Source: Phormidesmis priestleyi BC1401
GTDB taxonomy: Bacteria > Cyanobacteriota > Cyanobacteriia > Leptolyngbyales > Leptolyngbyaceae
Direction of reading: 5' to 3'
Assembly (NCBI RefSeq): GCF_001650195.1
Contig: NZ_LXYR01000001.1
Location: 72,358 to 136,357, forward strand
DNA length: 64,000 nucleotides
The notes under the pieces were generated by a model that was given only the letters and a program-made list of their open reading frames with translations, searched no databases and had not been told where the DNA came from. This document shows, piece after piece, positions 42,466 to 51,392 of the stretch (position 1 is the stretch's first letter; each line of letters starts with the position of its first letter). The translations under genes and the position numbers were made by a program.

Positions 42466-43275
42466 TCAACCCACCGCAGCAGAACTCACCTGAGTCGGAA
42501 CGCTGTGTTCATCTAAAAAACCATGCGTTTTCATAATGTCATAGAGATTCACCTCGTTCTCCAGCAGGCAGCTGTGACCACTTTCGGGCAGAATCACCAC
42601 ATTGGCATTGCGAAACGCCCGTTTTAAGCGATAGGCTTCTGGCAACGATGGCAGCAGCCTATCTTCTGCGCTCGCAATAATCAATGTTGGCTGAGTGAGC
42701 TGTTTTAACTGCTGCTGAGGCACCCGAAATTGGTGAAGTAAAGCCATTCGCCAGATCGAAGTTTTTTGAGGCACCGATCTCACCGCCTGAATCAATGCCT
42801 GTCGATCTACATCTGCTATGCGATCAAACGATGCCAAGAGCGGTAAAAACGTCACGGACGAAAATCGATAAGCCACTTCTGGTAAATAGCGGCTGATTTG
42901 CGATCCCCACGCGATCCAAGGTCTGCGATTAAAAGATGAAGCGGGGTTGACTAGAATGATTCGGTGAAATAGGTCAGGTGCTAGAACTGCCACCTTCATC
43001 GCCAAGCAGCCCCCGAAGGATTCTCCGCACAAATAAACCGATCGCTGATTTCCAGCTAGTTCGCCTTTGATTAAGTCGGTCACCTGCTGAGCTAATTCGT
43101 CCCAACCCGTTAAGTCGTCAGGCGGAATTGCTAGACATCGCACATCAAATGCGGCTTCTAGTCCTTCTGTCTGTGCTCTCAGAAGTTGCCCTGTCCCGTC
43201 CATTCCGGGTAGAAACACAAACAGCGGACAGTTGGGCTTGAGCGTTTTAGGGGTCAGAAAACAAGGGTGGCTCAT
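42466..43275 (-). CDS. alpha/beta hydrolase
   Basis: The protein has 269 residues. Oxyanion region VFLPGMDGTGQLL, nucleophile elbow LCGESFGGCLA (Ser near residue 86), acid ASAEDRLLP and His in LPESGHSCLLE complete a catalytic triad. The family resembles plant/cyanobacterial esterase-acyltransferases of the phytyl-ester-synthase type. It lies next to an acyltransferase gene on the same strand, so a lipid or phytol ester substrate is plausible (inference). Confidence 0.85.
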   Translation of the reverse strand: MSHPCFLTPKTLKPNCPLFVFLPGMDGTGQLLRAQTEGLEAAFDVRCLAIPPDDLTGWDELAQQVTDLIKGELAGNQRSVYLCGESFGGCLAMKVAVLAPDLFHRIILVNPASSFNRRPWIAWGSQISRYLPEVAYRFSSVTFLPLLASFDRIADVDRQALIQAVRSVPQKTSIWRMALLHQFRVPQQQLKQLTQPTLIIASAEDRLLPSLPEAYRLKRAFRNANVVILPESGHSCLLENEVNLYDIMKTHGFLDEHSVPTQVSSAAVG

Positions 43276-43308
43276 GGAACAAACACTTAATTAAAAATTG
43301 AAACTCTC

Positions 43309-44031
43309 TCAATAGCATCCCTGAAGCAGTAAGCGATTAATCTCATCGTGGCAATGGCTGGTGAGATGATGAACGATTTCGCGTGCCCCCCTGCCTTGAT
43401 ATTTTTGTCGTTGGGATGGAGTGATCCAAAACGGACGACCTATCAGGACATCTACGCGCTGATAAATCACGAGTGGATGCCAACCCTCTTGCTTGAATAG
43501 TGGCTCAGAGGGGTCAAAAAAACTGAGTAGCTTGAGAGGAACCGCCGAACTCTTCATCTCATCTTGAACCGCGATCGCGATCGGCAACACTGCCAAATCT
43601 TGCACCGGAGCTTTGAGCGCCAAATGAGCAAACCCTCGCTGAAAGTCTCCCATCTCGCATCGTGCCGGACTGTTGACCATTGGCTCGGTTCCTTCTGGGA
43701 ACACGCCCACCGCTTGCTGGGTTTGCAATAGTTGAATCGCCTGATGGAAAAAACTCTGCTGCCGTTGATCAGAGCTTTCGAGCGGAAAGCAGCCTAACTT
43801 TGTGACCACTTCGCGCATGACGGGCACCTGCCCCATGTAGTGATGGCAAACGAACCGAATCGGGCGGTTAATTGCCGACATTAATAGAGGGGCATCGAGA
43901 AAGCTGCGATGATTGCTGACTATGAGAGTGGCACCCGTTTGAGGTACTCGATCGCGGTGATGTAGATACATTTGAATGCCCATCGCCGAGAGCAGCAACC
44001 GCGAAATTTGAAGCGGACTATCAGAAGCCAT
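43309..44031 (-). CDS. 1-acylglycerol-3-phosphate acyltransferase-like (PlsC family)
   Basis: The protein has 240 residues. The HX4D motif is IVSNHRSFLDAP (near residue 40), and the substrate motif FPEGTEP is near residue 113. Others are PLLMSAINRPIRFVCH and VLPIAIAV. There is no strong TM helix, so it is probably a peripheral membrane enzyme. It lies 33 bases upstream of the hydrolase gene and the two likely form an operon. The acyl acceptor could be lysophosphatidate or another alcohol. Confidence 0.85.
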   Translation of the reverse strand: MASDSPLQISRLLLSAMGIQMYLHHRDRVPQTGATLIVSNHRSFLDAPLLMSAINRPIRFVCHHYMGQVPVMREVVTKLGCFPLESSDQRQQSFFHQAIQLLQTQQAVGVFPEGTEPMVNSPARCEMGDFQRGFAHLALKAPVQDLAVLPIAIAVQDEMKSSAVPLKLLSFFDPSEPLFKQEGWHPLVIYQRVDVLIGRPFWITPSQRQKYQGRGAREIVHHLTSHCHDEINRLLLQGCY

Positions 44032-44451
44032 GCAAATCGAACTAGAGTTTCTACAAATGGATCGTTAATCTAATTATTAACCTTACTTTACTAAGGTTAA
44101 TAAATGTCTCAGGATAGAAGTATTTGCTCGACGGTTCTAAAGGTCAACTCTCTGGCTGGCGATGCTTCCGCAGGTTCTGAGCAACACTTGTGATGAGGCG
44201 ATCGAGCTAAAGTCAAGAATCGTCGGGTTAACCGTGGGCTGATAGGCTTCCTTGAACCTTCTGTTCAGTTATTTAAGATTGTCTGCCTAATCTTGCACGA
44301 CGTTATTGGTTAAACTGGGCAAAGCGGCGATAAGTAGGAGTAGGGCTGCTCTGTGTTTATTAAAAGCCGACGCTGATTTAGATCGAATCACTGTCAGTAG
44401 CGAGTTCAAGCCCCTTGTGAACTGCTGACAGTCAATTCGGGGATCGTTTTG
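44032..44451. other. intergenic between the PlsC-like gene and metG
   Basis: 420 bases of divergent leader. The notable feature is the 12-bp inverted repeat at 44074-44103. A 29-codon ATG frame starting at 44104 has no resemblance to anything I know. No T-box or S-box element is visible in front of metG. Confidence 0.5.
44074..44103. promoter_or_regulatory. 12-bp perfect inverted repeat
   Basis: TTATTAACCTTA-CTTTAC-TAAGGTTAATAA lies 43 bases upstream of the PlsC-like start codon. It is AT-rich with a 6-base spacer, which fits a dimeric repressor operator. It is not a good terminator for either flank, since both genes point away. Confidence 0.5.
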
Positions 44452-46065
44452 ATGGTATCCATGAGTTCTGACATAAAGAAGCACACATTTTCGATTACAA
44501 CACCGCTCTACTATGTAAACGATCTACCTCACATTGGTAGTGCATACCCGACGATCGCGGCAGATGCGATGGCGCGTTTTCAGCGATTGCAGGGAAAATC
44601 TGTGCTGTTTGTGACCGGAAGCGATGAGCATGGGCAAAAAATTGAGCGCACCGCTGAGGGCTTGGGGCGATCGCCGCAAGAGCACTGCGATCTGGTCGTA
44701 GAGGGTTTTAAGAGCCTGTGGGATAAGCTCAACATTCGCTACGATCGCTTCATTCGCACCACTGACGAGCGTCACGCCGCGATCGTCAACGAGTTTTTTC
44801 AACGAGTTTGGGATAACGGCGATATCTATCTGAGTCAGCAACAGGGCTGGTATTGTGTGGCTTGTGAAGAGTTTAAAGAAGAGCGAGAGCTTCTCGACGA
44901 CCACTACTGTGCGATTCACCCCAACAAACAAGCCGAGTGGCGCGACGAAGAAAACTATTTCTTTCGGCTGTCAAACTATCAGCAAAAACTCGAACAACTC
45001 TATCAAGATCACCCCAACTTTATTTTGCCGACCACCCGCCGCAATGAAGTGCTGGGTTTTGTGGGGCAAGGCTTGCGAGATTTTTCAATCTCTAGGATAA
45101 ACTTAGATTGGGGCTTCCCGGTGCCTATCAATCATAAGCACACGCTCTATGTTTGGTTTGATGCTTTGTTGGGGTACATCACTGCCCTGCTTGATCCCGA
45201 TAGCGATCCGACGTTAGACAACGCGCTGTCTCAGTGGTGGCCGATCGACATTCATCTGATTGGCAAAGACATTCTGCGGTTTCACGCGGTTTATTGGCCT
45301 GCGATGCTGATGTCAGCAGGGCTGTCTCTCCCCGATCGTGTCTTTGGTCACGGTTTTCTCGTCCGTGATGGTCTAAAAATAGGCAAAAGCACAGGGAACG
45401 CGATTGACCCAGTGCCTCTTGTCGATCGCTATGGAGCCGATGCCGTTCGTTACTATTTCCTGAAGGAAATCGAGTTTGGGCGAGATGGGGTGTTTGATGA
45501 GGTGCGTTTTGTCAACATTCTTAACGCCGACTTAGCAAACGATTTAGGAAATTTGCTCAATCGAACGCTAAAAATGGCACAAAGATATTGTGGCGGTAGC
45601 GTTCCTAATATCTCTGGTGAGGAGGTGCCGACCGATAATTTCTTAAAATTGGGGGGGGTAGAATTAGGCGATCGAGCTGCTAGCTTTTATAATGCTCTTG
45701 CATTTAGCAGTGCTTGTGAAGCCATTTTGACATTGGTTAGAATGGGCAACAAGTATATCGATGAACAAGCACCCTGGACGCTCTATAAGCAAGGTAAACA
45801 AGCGGACGTTGAGCAAGTTCTTTACTCGGTTTTAGAATCAGTTCGATTAGCAGCGTATCTTTTGTCACCTATCATTCCAACGATAAGCACCCAAATTTAT
45901 CAGCAGTTAGGATATTCGGCTGACTTTAGTGACACTCGTTTACTGGATGTTTCGACCACCTTTTCAAGCCATCAGACGTGGGGAATCCTTCCAGCTAGAC
46001 AAATTTTAGGAGAGCCGCATCCGGTGTTTCAAAAGTTAGAGCTTCCGGGGGAAGGTTCTCCTTAA
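44452..46065 (+). CDS. metG: methionyl-tRNA synthetase
   Basis: The protein has 537 residues from ATG 44452; ATG 44461 is also possible. The HIGH motif is DLPHIGSAYPT and the KMSKS motif appears as KIGKSTGN. Zinc-knuckle Cys are in YCVACEEF and HYCAIHPN. The anticodon-binding helical domain is present, but the C-terminal dimerisation/tRNA-binding domain is not, as in other short cyanobacterial enzymes. It charges tRNA-Met, including the initiator encoded at 29089. Confidence 0.94.
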   Translation: MVSMSSDIKKHTFSITTPLYYVNDLPHIGSAYPTIAADAMARFQRLQGKSVLFVTGSDEHGQKIERTAEGLGRSPQEHCDLVVEGFKSLWDKLNIRYDRFIRTTDERHAAIVNEFFQRVWDNGDIYLSQQQGWYCVACEEFKEERELLDDHYCAIHPNKQAEWRDEENYFFRLSNYQQKLEQLYQDHPNFILPTTRRNEVLGFVGQGLRDFSISRINLDWGFPVPINHKHTLYVWFDALLGYITALLDPDSDPTLDNALSQWWPIDIHLIGKDILRFHAVYWPAMLMSAGLSLPDRVFGHGFLVRDGLKIGKSTGNAIDPVPLVDRYGADAVRYYFLKEIEFGRDGVFDEVRFVNILNADLANDLGNLLNRTLKMAQRYCGGSVPNISGEEVPTDNFLKLGGVELGDRAASFYNALAFSSACEAILTLVRMGNKYIDEQAPWTLYKQGKQADVEQVLYSVLESVRLAAYLLSPIIPTISTQIYQQLGYSADFSDTRLLDVSTTFSSHQTWGILPARQILGEPHPVFQKLELPGEGSP

Positions 46066-46145
46066 GGGCTTAAGGTCATGGTTTTTCTACATTTCATACA
46101 GATTAAGCATCACATTCTTTTCATAACAAACTGAGGTTAGCAATC

Positions 46146-46760
46146 GTGTTGAATCATTTAAACGAATCTGAAACCGTCTTTTCACCAGAGCAAGTTCTTG
46201 AAAATCGCGGTCGAGTTGCCATCTTTATTGATGGGTCTAATCTCTTTTATGCAGCGCTGCAACTGGGGATCGAAATTGACTACACTAAACTGCTTTGTCG
46301 CTTAACGGCGGGGTCTCGCCTGCTGCGATCGTTCTTCTACACGGGGGTCGATCGCACCAACGAAAAGCAGCAGGGCTTCTTGCTGTGGATGCGTCGTAAC
46401 GGCTATCGCGTCATCTCAAAAGATCTGGTGCAGCTTCCCGATGGCTCTAAAAAAGCAAACCTGGATGTCGAAATCGCAGTCGATATGATGTCGCTAGTAG
46501 GGTCGTATGACACGGCGGTGTTGGTGAGCGGCGATGGCGATTTGGCGTATGCGGTGAATGCTGTCAGCTATCGTGGGGTGCGGGTTGAAGTGGTCAGTCT
46601 GCGATCGATGACCAGCGACAGTTTAATTAATGTTGCCGATCGCTATATTGACCTCGACAACATCAAAGAAGATATTCAAAAAACACCGCGCACCTACACC
46701 TACCGTCCGCTAACTGGGGTGGGGATCATGGACGACTCCGACGACGATCACTCGATCTAA
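46146..46760 (+). CDS. LabA-like NYN domain protein
   Basis: The protein has 204 residues from GTG 46146. The NYN (PIN-like nuclease) domain has acidic residues in VAIFIDGSNLFYAAL, KANLDVEIAVDMM and LVSGDGDLAYAV, plus VEVVSLRSMTSDSLINVADRYID. Related cyanobacterial LabA proteins affect circadian gene expression. The predicted activity is RNA cleavage or binding. A second NYN protein is at 54618. Confidence 0.9.
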   Translation: MLNHLNESETVFSPEQVLENRGRVAIFIDGSNLFYAALQLGIEIDYTKLLCRLTAGSRLLRSFFYTGVDRTNEKQQGFLLWMRRNGYRVISKDLVQLPDGSKKANLDVEIAVDMMSLVGSYDTAVLVSGDGDLAYAVNAVSYRGVRVEVVSLRSMTSDSLINVADRYIDLDNIKEDIQKTPRTYTYRPLTGVGIMDDSDDDHSI

Positions 46761-46880
46761 TCGGTGATTCAAACAAGAGTAGGGGAGTGATCGAGAGCTA
46801 CGCCACACTTCCTTATTCCTCTGTTGAGCGAGAAAGCTAGAAGCCAAACGGGGATCATTTTGGCGCTCGATCGCGTCCAA

Positions 46881-48071
46881 ATGTTTATGAATGCCTCAAA
46901 TAGTTCTATGCTGATTTCTATTAAAAAGCCCAGTTTGAATCGCGCGATCGCTCTAAATTTACTGCTCATCACCTTACTCATAGGCACAGGCGGCTGTTTT
47001 AATCGCAACCGAACCGCCGACAAACTCAAAGAAGACACGAAAGAAATTCAGCGATTTGACAGCAACCTCACGTTTAACGATGTCACCCTTGAGCAAGCAG
47101 ACGACAAGGGAAAGCTGTGGTGGAAGATGAAAGCCAAGCAAGCCAGCTATAGCAAAGATCAAAAGAACGCAGTCATCGAAGACCCAAAAGGCGAACTTTA
47201 TCAGGATGGCAAGCCTGTGTTTCAGATCGCGGCACAAAAAGGTGAGGTCAAAGGCGATGGCAAGTCTATCTTGCTCAAGGGAGCGATCGTAGCGACTGAT
47301 CTTCGAGATGGCACAATTTTAAAGGGTGACGAGTTAGAGTGGAAACCCACTGAGGATGTGCTGTTCGTCCGCAATAACGTAACGGGCACCCACAAACAAA
47401 TGCAGTTTTCAGCCCAAGAGGGACGGGTTTTGACTCGCGCTCGAACGATCGAACTCTTTCGTCAGATTGTTGCTTTGTCTAAAACGCCCGAACTTCAGAT
47501 TAGAACAGAGCACCTGACGTGGGATGTTAAGGGAGAGAGAGTAATGGGCGATCGCCCGATTCAGGTTGACCAGTATAAAAATAAAGTGTTGACCGATCGA
47601 GGCTCGGCTGACAAAGCGGAGGTCGATTTGAAAGCCAAAACCGTCAACCTCCAGCAAAACGCCAGACTCGACTTGAAAGAAAAAGGGGTGCAGGTCAGCA
47701 GTAACAGTCTGCTTTGGAATTTGGATGCTCAAACCCTTGCTTCTAGCCAGCCGATTACGATTGTCAATCCGCCTCAGCAAGTCACCTTAAACGCCAATCA
47801 GGGAGCGGTGGATTTGCAGAAAAACACGGTTGATCTGGTAGGAAACGTCCGGGGAGTGGGGCAAAAAAATCAGTCGAAGTTAGATGCCGATCGAGTGCTC
47901 TGGTTCATCACTACACAGCGATTTGAGGCAACAGGCAACGTGAATTATCGACAAGAAAATCCGCCGTTTAGCCTTTTAGGTCCGAGAGCGTCGGGCAAGC
48001 TTGACGATCAGCAAGTCGCGGTCAACGGGGGCAGAGTCGAGCTTCAAATCACTCCACAGCCACAGCAGTAG
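46881..48071 (+). CDS. lptC: LPS export protein LptC-like lipoprotein
   Basis: The protein has 396 residues from ATG 46881; ATG 46908 also fits and TTG 46824 is unlikely. The signal has a basic n-region, LNLLLITLLIGTGGC with a lipobox Cys, then a region of beta-jellyroll repeats. The N-terminal 180 residues match LptC (FNDVTLEQADDKGKLWWKMKA, GKPVFQIAAQKGEV). The C-terminal half has OstA-like repeats (VNLQQNARLDLKEKGVQV). The protein is longer than E. coli LptC (191), as is usual in cyanobacteria. It hands LPS across the periplasm. Confidence 0.85.
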   Translation: MFMNASNSSMLISIKKPSLNRAIALNLLLITLLIGTGGCFNRNRTADKLKEDTKEIQRFDSNLTFNDVTLEQADDKGKLWWKMKAKQASYSKDQKNAVIEDPKGELYQDGKPVFQIAAQKGEVKGDGKSILLKGAIVATDLRDGTILKGDELEWKPTEDVLFVRNNVTGTHKQMQFSAQEGRVLTRARTIELFRQIVALSKTPELQIRTEHLTWDVKGERVMGDRPIQVDQYKNKVLTDRGSADKAEVDLKAKTVNLQQNARLDLKEKGVQVSSNSLLWNLDAQTLASSQPITIVNPPQQVTLNANQGAVDLQKNTVDLVGNVRGVGQKNQSKLDADRVLWFITTQRFEATGNVNYRQENPPFSLLGPRASGKLDDQQVAVNGGRVELQITPQPQQ

Positions 48072-48073
48072 CG

Positions 48074-48760
48074 CTATCCTGCATCGACTTCTGGCTGTTC
48101 GGCTTTTTGTCCGAGGCGAGGTTCTGTCCCGGCTAACAAGCGCTGAATATTTGTGCGGTGAAGCCAAATCACGTAAACGCCCCCTGCGATCGCAAACAAA
48201 CAATAGGGCAGGGGCTGACGAAACGCGATCATCAACGCCGTAACGCTGATCGCTCCGGTAATAGAACTTAGGGATACGATGCGGCTGATGGTAATGCTGA
48301 CCGCAAATACGGCGATCGTGCTTAATCCAATTCGCCAATCCATTGCTAACAGAACGCCGATGCTGGTCGCGACCGACTTGCCTCCTTTGAAGTTGAGCCA
48401 GATCGGTTTGCTGTGTCCCAATAGCGCCAGCAATCCAGCGAGGGTAATCATCCAGGGCTGCCAGTTGGCAAGATTTACGTCTACGACTTTGGTGTAATAG
48501 AGCCATCCGGGGAGACGAGTGAATGCGAAATTTACGGCTGCGATCGCCAAAAATCCCTTAAGTGCGTCGATCAATAAAACCACGATCGCGGGTGCTTTTC
48601 CCAGCGTCCGCAGCACGTTTGTTGCCCCGATCGAGCCTGATCCTTCGTCTCGAATATCAATGCCTTTAAGCAGCCGTCCGGCTAGATAGCCTGTCGGAAT
48701 CGAACCCAGCAAATAAGCCAGGATCAGGAGGAGTTCGTTATTGATATACCAGGGGAGCAT
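48074..48760 (-). CDS. plsY: glycerol-3-phosphate acyltransferase PlsY
   Basis: The protein has 228 residues and about six TM helices. The PlsY motifs are GSIPTGYLAGR, DEGSGSIGATNVLRTLG, ALLGHSKPIWLNFKGGKSVAT and LHRTNIQRLLAGTEPRLG. It transfers acyl from acyl-phosphate to glycerol 3-phosphate, the first step of phospholipid synthesis. It converges on lptC with only two bases between the stop codons. Confidence 0.94.
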   Translation of the reverse strand: MLPWYINNELLLILAYLLGSIPTGYLAGRLLKGIDIRDEGSGSIGATNVLRTLGKAPAIVVLLIDALKGFLAIAAVNFAFTRLPGWLYYTKVVDVNLANWQPWMITLAGLLALLGHSKPIWLNFKGGKSVATSIGVLLAMDWRIGLSTIAVFAVSITISRIVSLSSITGAISVTALMIAFRQPLPYCLFAIAGGVYVIWLHRTNIQRLLAGTEPRLGQKAEQPEVDAG

Positions 48761-48901
48761 AAGAGGAATGAGTGATGAGGGATGAAAACTTAATTATCCA
48801 TCAGTCGTTGTCTGATTGAATCGTTGGGCAGAATTGGGGCGACGATCGCAAAAAGATCTTCATGGTACTAATAGATCTGAAAGATCCTCTTACAGATCGA
48901 A

Positions 48902-49234
48902 ATGATGAGCAACGACGCAGCACCCGGAATTCAGCAAGAATTGAAGCAAATCGCCCAAGCCACCTTTGAGCTATCTGAGAAGATCGATACGCTCACCGAT
49001 GGCATCCGAGATATGCGAGAAGGCATTGTAGATCTGAAGGAAACGATCGCGGCTGGATTTGAGCGAACCAGTCTGAAGCTCGATCGACTTGCTGATTTGA
49101 CAACGAACGGATTTCAGGATGTCAAAGAAGAATCACGACGACAAAACGAAACCGCTCGAATGCAAGCCGAGAGTGTTTCTAGACTGATTGCCATGATTGA
49201 AGCTAAAGAGCGTGATCCGTCTGAGCGCCGCTGA
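48902..49234 (+). CDS. small helical/coiled-coil protein
   Basis: The protein has 110 residues (ATG 48902 or 48905). It is almost entirely helical, with phased hydrophobic positions (FELSEKIDTLTDGIRDMREGIVDL, KETIAAGFERTSLKLDRLADL). There is no signal or TM segment. Similar small cyanobacterial proteins exist but have no assigned function. It converges on the DUF3086 gene. Confidence 0.6.
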   Translation: MMSNDAAPGIQQELKQIAQATFELSEKIDTLTDGIRDMREGIVDLKETIAAGFERTSLKLDRLADLTTNGFQDVKEESRRQNETARMQAESVSRLIAMIEAKERDPSERR

Positions 49235-49242
49235 AATAATTT

Positions 49243-50340
49243 TTAGTAATAATAATTTTGCTGCGGCATCTGCTGAGGGTTGGGCGCAAACGCCAGCCAC
49301 ATTGGGAATTGCAGCATCGCCAAACTAATCATCTCTTCGGTTTCGTCGATGACGATCAGCGGAAGCAGCCCATCTTTCACTAAGCGATCGGCTTTCATCG
49401 CCAAAGGTTCTGGAGTCTCAAATAAAGTTAAGCCCCGATCGGAGCCAAAATCACTGCGAGATACGCCTAGACAATCTTGCAACCCGCGCCGCCATTCTCC
49501 TAGACGTTCGGGAGAGTTTGCGAGAATTAGGGTGCGGAGACGATCGCCGTAGATTTGATACAAAATCGAAATCACCGCAGACGAGACGAGAATGTTTTGT
49601 AGTCGAGAACCCGTCGTGCGAACTGCGCCCCGTCCGCCCTGGGTGAAAAACCAGTTAGAGACTCGCTCGGCGTGAATCGGCTCAAAAGTGCGTCGCAGTT
49701 GCCAAACCGACCCGTAATAGTCAGGCTGATTGCGAAACTGATCGATTAGATTGCGAATCTTTTTGGTTTGCTCTTGAAAACTCTGCTCGGCAAATCTGGG
49801 AGTCGATGGCTTTTGGGGTTTGTCTTCTACGATCGACACCACCGTTCTTTCTGGCGGCTGAGGTTTCTCAAACTCCAACTGTTCTGCGGCGAGTGCCAAA
49901 TCTTGCAAACTGCCCACCAAATAATCTTTAAAGCTCTGGACTCGAATGGCGATATCTTGCGAGGTTCCAGCAAAGGTGGTTCGCATCTCATTGCGAATGC
50001 GTTCTTGACGGCGCTCTAACTGCTCGATCGCGATTTGCAGCGTTTGCCGACGATATTCTAAGTCGCCTAAGCTGTCTTGCACAAGCCGCCCCAGAGAAGT
50101 CTGAGCGTTTAGAGTCTGTTCTTGCAACTGACTCCGAACCGTTTGCAGAGACGCGATGTCTGCTTTGAGTGACTGTTCTTGCTGGTTTAAGTCGGCAATC
50201 TTCTGCGTTAAAGTCTCGATTTCTGGCTCCGAAATCGGATTTTCTTCAACCAATTCAGCAAGTTTTGCCACATCAGCAGAGTCTAAAAGTATCTCCTCGA
50301 TCGCGTCAGATATTTGGGTCGGCAGTTCGTCAGAATTCAT
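49243..50340 (-). CDS. DUF3086 family protein
   Basis: The protein has 365 residues. The N-terminal 140 residues are a long coiled coil (LTQKIADLNQQEQSLKADIASL, YRRQTLQIAIEQLERRQERI). The C-terminal 190 residues are globular (YGSVWQLRRTFEPIHAERV, FFTQGGRGAVRTTGSRLQN, DCLGVSRSDFGSDRGLTLFE). It is cyanobacteria-specific and of unknown function. The DUF3119 gene lies just upstream on the same strand, a pairing I recall from other cyanobacteria. Confidence 0.8.
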   Translation of the reverse strand: MNSDELPTQISDAIEEILLDSADVAKLAELVEENPISEPEIETLTQKIADLNQQEQSLKADIASLQTVRSQLQEQTLNAQTSLGRLVQDSLGDLEYRRQTLQIAIEQLERRQERIRNEMRTTFAGTSQDIAIRVQSFKDYLVGSLQDLALAAEQLEFEKPQPPERTVVSIVEDKPQKPSTPRFAEQSFQEQTKKIRNLIDQFRNQPDYYGSVWQLRRTFEPIHAERVSNWFFTQGGRGAVRTTGSRLQNILVSSAVISILYQIYGDRLRTLILANSPERLGEWRRGLQDCLGVSRSDFGSDRGLTLFETPEPLAMKADRLVKDGLLPLIVIDETEEMISLAMLQFPMWLAFAPNPQQMPQQNYYY

Positions 50341-50402
50341 AGAGCGTGGGTCTAGAGATTAAAGGTTAGAGAGAGTGAATCGCGTCTGTACTTTACAGGA
50401 AA

Positions 50403-50813
50403 TCAGGTGTTAGCGTTTTGGTTTTTGGGAAATCGCTGTTCTAAACAAGTCCGCAGCGTCTTTGGGTCGAAGATGATCGGCAAAAAGTGGATGCTATTGA
50501 CTTCTTTGAAATAAAACAAAATCGGCACAGGCGACCAAAAGATTTCCCAGTTTTGCCACTCTCGAAAGGGAAAGCGACGAATCAGCGTTTCACCTCGATA
50601 AATATCCAAATCGGTCTCGGTAAATCTCAGACGCAGCATCACGGTTTGGATCAGCAAAAACAGACTGAATAGGGCGATCGCTAAACTTACCCAAATTTGC
50701 ACAAACAGCAAGGGCACGGCAGATAAGCCCAGCACGATCGGAATCGTGTAGCTCGGAGCTAGCTCGATAGAACTTGGAGAAGACGCAGCAGTGGTCACAA
50801 AGCTTAATCTCAC
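50403..50813 (-). CDS. DUF3119 family membrane protein
   Basis: The protein has 136 residues from GTG 50813. Two hydrophobic segments near residues 25-62 (PIVLGLSAVPLLFV, VSLAIALFSLFLLIQTV) precede a PH-like cytosolic part (FREWQNWEIFWSPVPILFYFKE, NSIHFLPIIFD). It matches DUF3119. It is 62 bases upstream of the DUF3086 gene and probably in one operon. Confidence 0.8.
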   Translation of the reverse strand: MRLSFVTTAASSPSSIELAPSYTIPIVLGLSAVPLLFVQIWVSLAIALFSLFLLIQTVMLRLRFTETDLDIYRGETLIRRFPFREWQNWEIFWSPVPILFYFKEVNSIHFLPIIFDPKTLRTCLEQRFPKNQNANT

Positions 50814-50833
50814 AATTTAGGTCACTTCAGTTC

Positions 50834-51229
50834 CTATTTTAGAGATGAATGTTTGAGAATGCACTGAGCATCAAGGATTGTGATTCCGCTTGCAGTTGTG
50901 ATGCGGCATTGAGGAATGATTTGAGCAATCGCGCCCAAATTTCTCGATTTTAAAGTGGCATCACTAATCGGCAACTTTTGAGAAAGAATCAAAATACCCG
51001 CGCTAGTTTGCGTCGTGATAAATACACCAAATTCCGTAGGCATCGTTTTACGATCGTGCGTGACCAAAATTCCATCTTGTGCCGCGATCGTCAGCGCTTC
51101 GCAATCTGGTTTTGCTTCTAATCCTGCTGCATTAGCTGATTGAAAATCAATGGTTGGTTATCTGCGAAGGATTCCAGTCACGATCGCGTGTTTGAGATCG
51201 GCATCTGCTTGAAATTGAAGCTTAGTCAT
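50834..51229 (-). pseudogene. DUF5615 PIN-like toxin, interrupted
   Basis: From ATG 51229 the frame reads MTKLQFQADADLKHAIVTGI and LRR, then a TAA. The same frame continues PTIDFQSANAAGLE...ILVTHDRKTMPTEFGVFITT, which is the DUF5615 PIN-like core. The frame stays open to 50834, but after LPISDAT the sequence no longer looks like the family end (expected an EEL/W...R-x-L-P tail). So it has a nonsense codon near residue 24 and a replaced C-terminus. It is coupled by ATGA overlap to a truncated antitoxin-like frame. Confidence 0.7.
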
Positions 51230-51357
51230 CCGTTGGTTTGCTTCTGCACCTGAGCCTCTGCCAACTTTTGATATAGAGCCGGATTTTTTTGCCTCAGCGA
51301 TCGCCGCAACGCTTCAAACTCGTTTTCTCCTTCTTCGAGGTAAGCGTCAATGAGTTC
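51226..51357 (-). pseudogene. antitoxin-like C-terminal fragment
   Basis: There are 43 residues open after a stop at 51360-51358: ELIDAYLEEGENEFEALRRS, then LRQKNPALYQKLAEA. There is no start codon of its own before the family core, and the N-terminal half is missing. Its TGA overlaps the ATG of the toxin pseudogene, the usual order of such pairs. The pair appears dead. Confidence 0.55.
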
Positions 51358-51392
51358 TCAATTAGTTTTTTTGATATTAAGCGATCGTTTGA

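Noticed and set aside
44104-44193. 29-codon frame after the inverted repeat (MSQDRSICSTVLK...)
   Set aside because: There is no ribosome-binding site and no resemblance to known leader peptides; the length is expected by chance.
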